Shown piece after piece: positions 44,784-52,258 of a stretch of DNA of 64,000 bases. The notes under the pieces are model-generated. The model had not been told where the DNA came from, searched no databases, and was given only the letters and a program-made list of their open reading frames with translations. The DNA is taken from NCBI GenBank assembly GCA_022820625.1, contig JAJEFE010000169.1, positions 62,001 to 126,000 on the forward strand, written 5' to 3'. Made by a program: the position numbers and the translations under genes. Each line of letters opens with the position of its first letter. Within the stretch, counting starts at the first letter, position 1. Source of the stretch: Gammaproteobacteria bacterium (GTDB taxonomy: Bacteria > Pseudomonadota > Gammaproteobacteria > Steroidobacterales > Rariloculaceae).

Positions 44784-46751
44784 CTACTCCTGAATACTCC
44801 AGCCTGTAGAAAGCAGGGCAAGATTTCTGCCACTGAATGCAGGATAGTCTTTTGGAAACTTGTAGGCACGATAGAAAGTAGAGCGACTGCCCGGGACTGT
44901 CCGCAACACCTCCTCACCCTCTTCCGTAACTTCAAAAATTCCACTTACCAGGCCGCTGACGCCGAAGATATTGCCATTTGGCAGACGCCTGGCCCCCGAC
45001 ATGAACGGTGCGTAAAAGCTCTCCGGCGGATCGCCTGCAAACTCATGAAATTCGTAATCCGGGCTTGCAGGACCGTACGGTTCGTTACCGGCACGCTGGT
45101 ACGCGTCGCCACGCGCAGGCAGTGTCAGCTCAATGTAGCTTGTGTTAGCCGGTTGCCGCTCCACTCCGTTGTTGAATACGCTGATATCCCCGCGCGCAGG
45201 AACACCGTCGGGTATCCAAGCCGCGTCATGCTGCTTGAAAAGCTGTCGCGATTCAGCATCTCCCATCCCGTAGGCATGAGGATTCCCCCATCGATACATC
45301 AGATCGCCACCCCTGCCACTTGCACCTCCCCTATCCGTACTTGCCTCCGCCGTGGTGGTGCTGTGATCGATAATGAATATCTCATTGGTGCCGAAATTGC
45401 TGATCAGAATCTGATCCCGCTCTTCGCTGTAAGAGATGGAGTTGAAGTGAAAAATGCTTCCAGGGATAAACCGGGTTGATTCGCCAACATAGTTGATGTC
45501 GATCTTGCCGACATGATCTGCGGGATCGCCATAGTTGGGGCGTTCCGGATACAGATCCTGGACGATGTGGTCCAGCACATTCCATTCCCAGACAATACGG
45601 GTCGAGCCGTCTTCGAGATTCGGTTGAATTTCAACGATGCGTTCAAAGGCTATCGCCCTGTCGTTGACGGGCCGAAAGCCGAGTGATTCAGCTTCTTCAA
45701 GCGTCTTGAAGTCATTGACGATCAGCAGAATGTTTCCATTGGGCATGGGTTCGAAGTCATGATGCATGCAATGACGATAAGGCCTGCAATAGTCGAATTC
45801 CCAGAGTTGATTCCCGTCCCAGTCGATGATCTCGAGAGTGGTAAAGGAGGCTACGTAATAATCTTCCATACCCAGCCAGTCTTCTCTTGAGTAAGGACGC
45901 ACTACGGTTCCATTTTCCAGCAGGTAGGGACCAACGCCTTCGTGGGCATGATTCGGACTGTCCCAGCGGTGTACCGGTTGAAACAATGAATTCAACAACC
46001 AGGTGGTATTACCAACGGTCCGGCTCATGTTGGTGTTGTGCTCCATGTAGAAAATGTAGCCATCAAACGCCCGGTTGTCCTGGCCCGGTCCAACCCCATC
46101 ATCGAACAAGGTAGCGCCAAACGGACCACGGTTTGCTTCAGTCATTGAACCCTGGAATCCGGTCATGTCCGGACTCCCCGCCCGGCCGCCCTCTGCGTCG
46201 CCACCCCCGGCTGCAGCGGCATCGCCCCCGCGCAGCGCAGTTTCGGCGCTGCTCAGGTTCCAGTCGCCATCTGCGTCTAGGCGCCTTATGGCACTGGTTG
46301 AGTCTTCGATTTCATCGGCATCAACGGTCTGATCGCCATTGCGATCAATTAAATTCATCAGGGGCTGAATCCTTGGATTCTGCATCATTTCCCCCATGAA
46401 TCCTGGCGGGTATTGTCTTCCTTCCGGCAATACCAGCCTTGTCTCTTCCGGTGACAAGACACCATCACCGTTTTCATCCAGTGCTCTTAGTGACCCAGGG
46501 CTGGACTGAACCTCTTCAGTTGAAAGCACGCCATCGGCATTGATATCCAATGCCGTCAGAACAGGCTGTTCCGCTTGAGACATGAACCCCTGGGCCGATA
46601 CAACGGACACACCAGGGACAAGGAAGAATGCCAGGAACGCCATTGCCAACTTGTGACAAGAGTTCGGGGAAGTAGAAATTGAGGCACAAGATTCAGCGGC
46701 GGGGTTGGACAAAATCTTCATCTTTGGAGTCATCCTTCGGAAACCAATCAT
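44784..46751 (-). CDS. EF-hand/arylsulfotransferase-like fusion protein
   Basis: The 655-residue protein has an N-terminal membrane/signal segment (MAFLAFFLVPGVSVVSAQ). Two EF-hand pairs follow (DINADGVLSTEE, DENGDGVLSPEE, DRNGDQTVDADE, DADGDWNLSSAE; residues about 70-180). A large arylsulfotransferase-type propeller comes next: YMEHNTNMSRTVGNTTWLLN, IDWDGNQLWEFDYCRPYRHC, MHHDFEPMPNGNILLIVND, FHFNSISYSEERDQILISNF. PAPS-independent arylsulfotransferases move sulfate between phenols via a His; several conserved His are present, but the catalytic one cannot be fixed here. Calcium binding by the EF-hands is expected. ATGs at 46733 and 46721 are alternative starts. It lies 32 bp after the amidohydrolase gene, in one operon. 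Confidence 0.8.
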   Translation of the reverse strand: MIGFRRMTPKMKILSNPAAESCASISTSPNSCHKLAMAFLAFFLVPGVSVVSAQGFMSQAEQPVLTALDINADGVLSTEEVQSSPGSLRALDENGDGVLSPEETRLVLPEGRQYPPGFMGEMMQNPRIQPLMNLIDRNGDQTVDADEIEDSTSAIRRLDADGDWNLSSAETALRGGDAAAAGGGDAEGGRAGSPDMTGFQGSMTEANRGPFGATLFDDGVGPGQDNRAFDGYIFYMEHNTNMSRTVGNTTWLLNSLFQPVHRWDSPNHAHEGVGPYLLENGTVVRPYSREDWLGMEDYYVASFTTLEIIDWDGNQLWEFDYCRPYRHCMHHDFEPMPNGNILLIVNDFKTLEEAESLGFRPVNDRAIAFERIVEIQPNLEDGSTRIVWEWNVLDHIVQDLYPERPNYGDPADHVGKIDINYVGESTRFIPGSIFHFNSISYSEERDQILISNFGTNEIFIIDHSTTTAEASTDRGGASGRGGDLMYRWGNPHAYGMGDAESRQLFKQHDAAWIPDGVPARGDISVFNNGVERQPANTSYIELTLPARGDAYQRAGNEPYGPASPDYEFHEFAGDPPESFYAPFMSGARRLPNGNIFGVSGLVSGIFEVTEEGEEVLRTVPGSRSTFYRAYKFPKDYPAFSGRNLALLSTGWSIQE

Positions 46752-46783
46752 GGCGAACGGCCGTTTCGGGTCATTTTCAGAAC

Positions 46784-48151
46784 TTATAGCAGCCGCCTGG
46801 AAGACGCCAGCACGTCGGCCAACAGATCCTCGATCGCCGCGGCATCGTAGAGATTCCCGTCGGCGATGACTGCCGAGATCCGAGTCGTGTTCTCGATATC
46901 CTCGAGCGGGTCGGCGTCGAGCAACACGAGATCCGCCAGCTTACCGGCCTCAATGGCGCCGAGATCGCCGCGCCGGTCGAAGTAGAGCGCCGGATTCAGC
47001 GTAGCCGCGCGCAGCGCATCCAGTGGCGACAGGCCCGCCTCCACCATCAATGCAAGCTCGTCGTGCAGAGCAAAGCCAGGCAGTCGATAGAAGGCCCCCG
47101 TGTCCGTTCCCGCGAGAATCGTGACGCCGCCTTCCACCACCAACCTCAGCAGCCGCTGGTTGAACTCGTGAAGATTCCTGTCCGCCTCGCCGGCATAGAT
47201 CGGCGGCGGCCGGTAGTACTCGGCCTTCGCCGGCTTCAGATACTGCAGCCGCTCCCGGGAGACGCCGGGGCTGTCCACCGCCAGTTCCGCGGAGAAGATC
47301 ATCGTTGGCGTAATGAACGTGCCGTTTGCGGCGAGATGCTCGATTGCGGCGCGGCAAGCGGGCTCGTTCAATTCGATCGGCGTCTCGCTCTCGCCGCGGC
47401 CGGTGGGCTCATCGTCTCTGCACGCCCTGCCCAGCGCCATGAGGTGCTCGACGCTGCGCATCCCGGAGTCGGACGCATCCATGATGGTGATCGACTGTGG
47501 CACGTGTCCCGAAAACACGAGGTGATGCCGCCTGGCCTGCTCGACCGCGGCATAGTAGACCTCGCTGGTCAAACCGTTGTGAATCTTCAGGAAATCGATG
47601 CCGCCGGCCACGAGAGAGTCGACGGCGCTGCGAGCCTCCTCGGGCGTGTAGATCATGTGCTCCGGGCCGAACCGTCGAGCCTGCGCCGTTTCCAGGAACG
47701 GACCGGAGGCGACGATCCGCGGCGCGGGCAGGTTCTCGCTGGCGATGCGGCGCTTGCCCGCCAGCAACTGGCCGAGATAGCTTCCCATGTCCCGCACGCC
47801 GGTCACGCCGTGGGCGAGAAACAGCTTGTACATGTCCATCGAGAAATCGTAGTCGATGCCGTAGTGCTCGAAGGCATGGGCGTGCATTTCCCACAAACCC
47901 GGAATCAGAAACTTGCCGCGGCCGTCGAGGACCCGGGCTCCGGGCGGCGCATCTGCCCCTGTGGCCGGACGAACCGAGGCGATCCGGTTGCCGCTCACGA
48001 CGACCGTTTGATTCTCGACGCGCTCGCCCAGATCGACATCGATCACTGTCACGTCGTCGATGACGATGACAGGTGCTTCCTGGGCAACACTCTGCCCGAT
48101 CGGCGAGACAAGTACTCCAATCCCCAGCAATAAGGCCGTAAATCGCGTCAT
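46784..48151 (-). CDS. Exported amidohydrolase
   Basis: The 455-residue protein from ATG 48151 has an AGGAG site upstream and a signal peptide (MTRFTALLLGIGVLVSPIGQ). The amidohydrolase core has intact metal motifs: FLIPGLWEMHAHAFEHYG (HxH), FLKIHNGLTSEV (Lys), LVFSGHVPQSITIMDASDSG (His), SVEHLMALG (His), and ILAGTDTGAFY (Asp). The C-terminus LGAIEAGKLADLVLLDADPL is typical of the imidazolonepropionase/prolidase-like branch. It hydrolyses a C-N or related bond in an unknown substrate in the periplasm. It heads an operon with the arylsulfotransferase fusion. A longer frame to 48775 is antisense to the next gene and rejected. Confidence 0.88.
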   Translation of the reverse strand: MTRFTALLLGIGVLVSPIGQSVAQEAPVIVIDDVTVIDVDLGERVENQTVVVSGNRIASVRPATGADAPPGARVLDGRGKFLIPGLWEMHAHAFEHYGIDYDFSMDMYKLFLAHGVTGVRDMGSYLGQLLAGKRRIASENLPAPRIVASGPFLETAQARRFGPEHMIYTPEEARSAVDSLVAGGIDFLKIHNGLTSEVYYAAVEQARRHHLVFSGHVPQSITIMDASDSGMRSVEHLMALGRACRDDEPTGRGESETPIELNEPACRAAIEHLAANGTFITPTMIFSAELAVDSPGVSRERLQYLKPAKAEYYRPPPIYAGEADRNLHEFNQRLLRLVVEGGVTILAGTDTGAFYRLPGFALHDELALMVEAGLSPLDALRAATLNPALYFDRRGDLGAIEAGKLADLVLLDADPLEDIENTTRISAVIADGNLYDAAAIEDLLADVLASSRRLL

Positions 48152-48191
48152 TGTTGCTCCTGGTAATACCGCCATTGTCACCCAATCCATG

Positions 48192-48287
48192 TGCGATCGC
48201 AGTCCCGACCGCTCCGATCCATTTGTGGCCGCAGCCCTGACCGCTCCGGTCCAGGTGCGGCCACAGTCCTGACCGCACCGATTCATG
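48192..48287. repeat. Three 32-bp imperfect tandem repeats
   Basis: Three head-to-tail units of 32 bases begin at 48192, 48224 and 48256. Each carries a block like GCAGTCCTGACCGCTCCGAT with a few substitutions. They lie between the amidohydrolase start and operator site 5, so they fall in its 5' untranslated or promoter region. There are no spacers of unique sequence, so this is not CRISPR. Confidence 0.75.
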
Positions 48288-48305
48288 CACAAGCTACACG
48301 TCTTA

Positions 48306-48321
48306 ACTTGATGTATCAAGG
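48306..48321. promoter_or_regulatory. Putative MarR operator, site 5
   Basis: ACTTGATGTATCAAGG lies between the divergent amidohydrolase operon (start 155 bp away) and the molybdenum-hydroxylase operon (start 62 bp away). It matches the consensus in nearly all positions of both half-sites. Confidence 0.65.
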
Positions 48322-48382
48322 TTCGGAGTGCTAGTCTTTTCTCTGGCGCAGACTGCGTCCGTACCCAACCGAGCGAGGGGGC

Positions 48383-48859
48383 TTGATGAACGTCAATTTT
48401 TCTGTCAACGGAGAGGCTGTCTCGGTAGACGTGGAACCCGACACGCCGTTGCTCTGGATTATCAGGGATCACCTGGGTCTTACCGGCACCAAGTTCGGTT
48501 GCGGTATGGCCATGTGCGGGGCCTGTACCGTCCACCTGGACGGGGCGCGCACCTTCTCCTGCCAGATCCAGGCCCGGAGCCTGGAGGGCCGGGCCATCAC
48601 CACCATCGAAGGGCTCTCCCCCGACGGCCCGGAGGGCGACGTCCACCCCATCCAGCAGGCCTGGATCGACGAACAGGTGCCCCAGTGCGGCTTCTGTCAA
48701 CCGGGCCAGATGATGGCCGCGCTGGATCTGTTGAACAGGAATCCATCCCCGACGCGTGAGGAGATCGTCGTCCACATGAACTCCAATCTCTGCCGGTGCG
48801 GCACGTATCCCCGCATCGTCAAGGCCATTCAGGCGGCGGCAGAGGAGATGCAGGCATGA
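48383..48859 (+). CDS. [2Fe-2S] subunit of a two-subunit molybdenum hydroxylase (IorA-like)
   Basis: The 158-residue protein has the two-cluster layout of this family. The plant-type [2Fe-2S] site is CGMAMCGACTVHLDG with an upstream Cys region (GTKFGCG) and C in TFSCQIQ. The second site is CGFCQPGQMMAALDLL with NLCRCGTYPRIVKAI. It passes electrons from the molybdenum subunit to an acceptor, probably a cytochrome c in IorAB-type enzymes. No FAD subunit gene is present, as in isoquinoline 1-oxidoreductase and similar periplasmic aldehyde dehydrogenases. Its TGA overlaps the ATG of the large subunit (ATGA, 48856-48859), so the two are translationally coupled. Operator site 5 is 62 bp upstream. 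Confidence 0.9.
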   Translation: MMNVNFSVNGEAVSVDVEPDTPLLWIIRDHLGLTGTKFGCGMAMCGACTVHLDGARTFSCQIQARSLEGRAITTIEGLSPDGPEGDVHPIQQAWIDEQVPQCGFCQPGQMMAALDLLNRNPSPTREEIVVHMNSNLCRCGTYPRIVKAIQAAAEEMQA

Positions 48860-51096
48860 CGATCCAGACAGGCAATCAGACCCGCCGGGAATTCCTCAAG
48901 ACCGGCGCCGGACTCGCCTTTGCGATTCCGCTGGCATCGAAGCTCGGTCTGGCCGGCGCCCAGACCGCCGGCAACGGCGCCGTGGCCAACAGCTACGTGA
49001 TTCTCAAGCCCGATAACCGGATCACCATCTACACGCACGCCAGCGAGATGGGACAGGGCTCGTACACCGGCGTACCCATGGTCATCGCGGAGGAACTCGA
49101 CGCGGACTGGAATCTCGTCGACATCGAGTTCTCGCCGCTCAGCGACGAACTGTACGGCAATCCCCGCTACTACGGCTTCATGCTGACCATCGGCAGCGAC
49201 GCCATTTCGACGTTCTACGAGAAGCTGCGCTTCTCCGGCGCCCAGATCCGCAAGACTGTCATGCAAATGGCGGCGGACAACTGGGGTGTGCCCATCGGCG
49301 AGGTGCACACCGAGCCGAGCCTGGTCGTGCATTCGCCCACCGGGCGCAGCATGACCTACGGCGAGGTTTCGATGCTCGGCAACGTGCCCGAAACGCTGCC
49401 CGAGGTGGACGAGTCCGAGTACAAGCAAGTCGAGGACTACCGCATCGTCAACAATCGGGACATCCAGCGGCGGGACACGCCGGGCAAGGTGTTCGGCGGC
49501 GTGATGAACGGCGAGAAGATGTTCAGCATGGATGTGCGGTTGCCCGGCATGCTGTACGCGACTTCAAAGCGCAATCATTTCGGGAACCGCGAGGTCGTGC
49601 GGATCGTCAACGAGGACGAGGTGCTGGCCCTGCCGGACGTCATCGGGGTGGACGTCATACTGGATTCGGTCACGGTCATCGCCCGAACGTACGAAGCCGC
49701 CCGCAATGGCGAACAACTCCTCCAGGTGGAATGGAGCAACGCCGAGGAAGACGCCAGGTACAACTCGGATGAAGAGCTCGAACGGCTCAAGGCGATCGCC
49801 TACGACGAGTCCCGGGAAGGCATCGACGTCATGGGCCACTGGCGCGCGCGCCTGCGGGGCCAGGTCGGCCAGGCCGAAGGTCTCGACGAGGCGCTGGCAT
49901 CGGCCGACGAGGTGCACCAGCGCCTGTACACCACGGGGTTCATGTATCACGCCCAGATGGAGACGATGAATGCGGTGGTCGATGTCACCGACGACGGCCG
50001 GAAGGCCGAGGTTTGGGCCGGCACACAGGGTCCCACCCAGACCCGGATGAGAGTGGCAGAGGTACTTGAGATTCCCATCGAGAACGTCACGCTGCACCGC
50101 AACTTCATGGGCGGCGGCTTCGGCCGCAAGGCCGTCCGCTCCCACGACAACTTCGTGGAAGCCGCCATGTTGTCGAAGATGTACGAGGCGCCGGTCAAGG
50201 TCATCTGGAGCCGCGAGAACGACCTGATCGCGGGCCACTACCGGCCCCACGGCGCACATCTCGTGACGGCGACCCGCAACGACAGGGGCGCCATCGACAA
50301 CTTCCTGCACCGCACGGTCTCGGACGAACCGCTGCGATGGGGCGACCCGGAGCGCTTCGAAAGAGGCGACTCGCGACCCTACCTGGCCGCAAGTTTCTGG
50401 AACGGTGCCATATACCCCGCCGTGGAGAAGTTCCGCGGCGACGTCGTCATGGAGTTCACGGACACACGGGTCTGCGCCATGCGCGGCATCGGCGGCGTCG
50501 CTACCGCCTTTGCGAGAGAGTGCTTCGTGGACGAGATGGCCCACGAGACGGGAATCGACCCGCTCGAATACCGGCGCAGGCTGTTCGAGGGTCAACCGGA
50601 ATCCCAGTTGGTGTTCGACACGCTGAAAGAGCGCTGCAACTGGGACGGCCGGCCGGGCCTCGGCTGCGCCATGGGAAGCGCGAGCTACGCGCTGGCGGTG
50701 GAGATCGATCTCGACGAGCGCACCGGGATCGTCAAGCCCACGAAGATCTGGGCTGTCGCCAGTTACGCCGTGGTGGTGGAGCCCAGCAACGCAGAGAACT
50801 CGTTCTACGGGCAGCTCATGCTCTACGTCGGCGCCTCGACTTCCGAGGAAATCACCTTCAGGGACGGCAAGCAGGAACAGAGCAACTTCCACAACTTCCA
50901 GATCGCGCGAATGGCGGACGTGCCCGAGATCGATGTCCACGTCATTCCGTCCGAAAGCCGTCAAATCGGCACGTCGGATGGCCCCGCCTATGCGATCGGA
51001 CCCGCCATCTCGAACGCACTCTACAGCCTGACCGGCAAACGGGTCCGGCACCTGCCGGTGAGCCCGAGGGAGGTCCTCAAGGCGCTCAACGCCTGA
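48856..51096 (+). CDS. Tat-exported molybdopterin-binding subunit (IorB-like)
   Basis: The 746-residue protein from ATG 48856 starts with a Tat signal (TRREFLKTGAGLAFAIPLAS). It has the xanthine-dehydrogenase-family motifs of IorB: YTHASEMGQGSYTGVPMVIA, LHRNFMGGGFGRKAV, CAMRGIGGVATAFARECFVD, and KQEQSNFHNFQIARM. Substrates of relatives include N-heteroaromatics and aldehydes, hydroxylated with water as oxygen source. The C-terminal VGEPG-type segment, which holds the catalytic Glu in this family, is replaced by IGTSDGPAYAIGPA. Its chemistry may therefore differ. It is coupled to the [2Fe-2S] subunit gene by a 4-bp overlap and belongs to the proposed MarR regulon. Confidence 0.88.
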   Translation: MTIQTGNQTRREFLKTGAGLAFAIPLASKLGLAGAQTAGNGAVANSYVILKPDNRITIYTHASEMGQGSYTGVPMVIAEELDADWNLVDIEFSPLSDELYGNPRYYGFMLTIGSDAISTFYEKLRFSGAQIRKTVMQMAADNWGVPIGEVHTEPSLVVHSPTGRSMTYGEVSMLGNVPETLPEVDESEYKQVEDYRIVNNRDIQRRDTPGKVFGGVMNGEKMFSMDVRLPGMLYATSKRNHFGNREVVRIVNEDEVLALPDVIGVDVILDSVTVIARTYEAARNGEQLLQVEWSNAEEDARYNSDEELERLKAIAYDESREGIDVMGHWRARLRGQVGQAEGLDEALASADEVHQRLYTTGFMYHAQMETMNAVVDVTDDGRKAEVWAGTQGPTQTRMRVAEVLEIPIENVTLHRNFMGGGFGRKAVRSHDNFVEAAMLSKMYEAPVKVIWSRENDLIAGHYRPHGAHLVTATRNDRGAIDNFLHRTVSDEPLRWGDPERFERGDSRPYLAASFWNGAIYPAVEKFRGDVVMEFTDTRVCAMRGIGGVATAFARECFVDEMAHETGIDPLEYRRRLFEGQPESQLVFDTLKERCNWDGRPGLGCAMGSASYALAVEIDLDERTGIVKPTKIWAVASYAVVVEPSNAENSFYGQLMLYVGASTSEEITFRDGKQEQSNFHNFQIARMADVPEIDVHVIPSESRQIGTSDGPAYAIGPAISNALYSLTGKRVRHLPVSPREVLKALNA

Positions 51097-51156
51097 TCCC
51101 GGCCTCTGCGGTCAGGCCGCAACACGCCCACAACGGCGAGCGGTTCGCCAGATTGG

Positions 51157-51225
51157 ATACTCCGACGCGGCGACCGGGTCGCGGTCGAACGGCAGGTGCT
51201 CGATGAATGGCGAGTGCTGCCATTC
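51157..51225 (-). pseudogene. Relic of a DUF6152 gene tail
   Basis: On the minus strand this stretch encodes EWQHSPFIEHLPFDRDPVAA followed by SEY. It parallels the C-terminus of the DUF6152 paralogue ending at 54722 (EWQHSPHIQRQPFSCDPDAA followed by VEY). There is no gene body upstream, because the NmrA-like gene begins at 51259 on the other strand. It is the stump of a lost fourth DUF6152-type gene. Confidence 0.65.
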
Positions 51226-51258
51226 AGTCATGTTTCCACTCAGTGAGGACTTCCAGGG

Positions 51259-52188
51259 ATGGCCACAACCGCAAAATCCTTCTTTACCAGCCTCATCGCC
51301 TGTGCGGCCCTTTCCCTCACAGGCGCCGCGATCGCGCAATCCGACAGGGTCCCGGCTGAAAAGCGTCTGATACTTGTCACCGGAATCACCGGCAACCAGG
51401 GCGGCGCCGTAGCCCGTGAGCTTGAGAGTCGCGGTTTTCCGTTGCGAGGCCTGTCCAGGGACATCGGGAAAGCCGAGTCGGTCGCGCTCGCGGAGTCCGG
51501 CATCGAGATGGTCCAGGGCGACTTCAATGACCCGGAAAGCGTGCGCAGGGCAGCCGAGGGCGTTCATGGCATGTTTCTCGTACTGCCGCAGATCCGGCAA
51601 GCGGAGGAGGAGGTCCGTATGGGCACGGACACCATCGACGCCGCCATCGCCGCCGGCGTTCAACATCTCGTCTACAGCTCTTCCGGCGCAGGTCACCCGG
51701 TGGACGGATTCCCCGGGGCGGCCAAGATGCAGATTGGCAGGCACCTGAGCGAATCCGGGACCCCCTACACCATCGTGATGCCCGGCACCTTCATGGAAGG
51801 CCTCCTGCCGGCGGAACGACAGCAGGAGATCCTTGAGAACGGCTACGGGAACGGACAGGGTCCCGAGGCCGTGACGGAATTCGTGGCGCTCGAGGACGTA
51901 GGCTTCATCGTGGGCGAGATCTTCGACGATCCGGACCCGTGGCTCGGCGTCGCTCAGCATCTTGCGGGAGATAGTGTGTCCGGTACCGGGCTTGCCACGA
52001 TTTTATCGAGAGTCTCGGGCCGCGACATCGAATTCAGGATCACCGAGCCGCCGTTCTGGATGATGAGTATGCGGGAGTGGATGCAGCAGCAACCCGATGC
52101 CGGACCCGAAGTCGCCGGACTGCGTGAGCGGTACCCGCGACTCTCAACTCTTGAGGAATTTCTCCGCGAGCACCGCTGGGGCCAGTGA
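51259..52188 (+). CDS. Exported NmrA-like NAD(P)-binding protein
   Basis: The 309-residue protein has a signal peptide (FFTSLIACAALSLTGAAIAQ). An NmrA/atypical short-chain dehydrogenase fold follows: LVTGITGNQGGAVARELESR (dinucleotide-binding loop), LSRDIGKAESVALAESGIEM, VQGDFNDPESVRRAAEGVHG, VYSSSGAGH and YTIVMPGTFMEGLLP. Relatives bind NAD(P) and act as sensors or reductases in the cytosol, so the export signal is surprising. It starts 162 bp after the molybdenum hydroxylase and could be read from its transcript. Substrate is unknown. ATG 51259 follows GAGG about ten bases upstream. Confidence 0.85.
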   Translation: MATTAKSFFTSLIACAALSLTGAAIAQSDRVPAEKRLILVTGITGNQGGAVARELESRGFPLRGLSRDIGKAESVALAESGIEMVQGDFNDPESVRRAAEGVHGMFLVLPQIRQAEEEVRMGTDTIDAAIAAGVQHLVYSSSGAGHPVDGFPGAAKMQIGRHLSESGTPYTIVMPGTFMEGLLPAERQQEILENGYGNGQGPEAVTEFVALEDVGFIVGEIFDDPDPWLGVAQHLAGDSVSGTGLATILSRVSGRDIEFRITEPPFWMMSMREWMQQQPDAGPEVAGLRERYPRLSTLEEFLREHRWGQ

Positions 52189-52258
52189 ATCGCGGCGGTT
52201 GAACCTCCTCGCCGGGGCGCGCCCGGGTCAACGCACCCCGATCGCCCTGCCCCCCCTT

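Noticed and set aside
48192-48287. Possible CRISPR array
   Set aside because: The repeats are contiguous without unique spacers and no cas gene is present.
49564-51051. 495-codon minus-strand frame opposite the molybdenum hydroxylase
   Set aside because: The plus-strand gene has Tat signal and cofactor motifs; the opposite frame has none.
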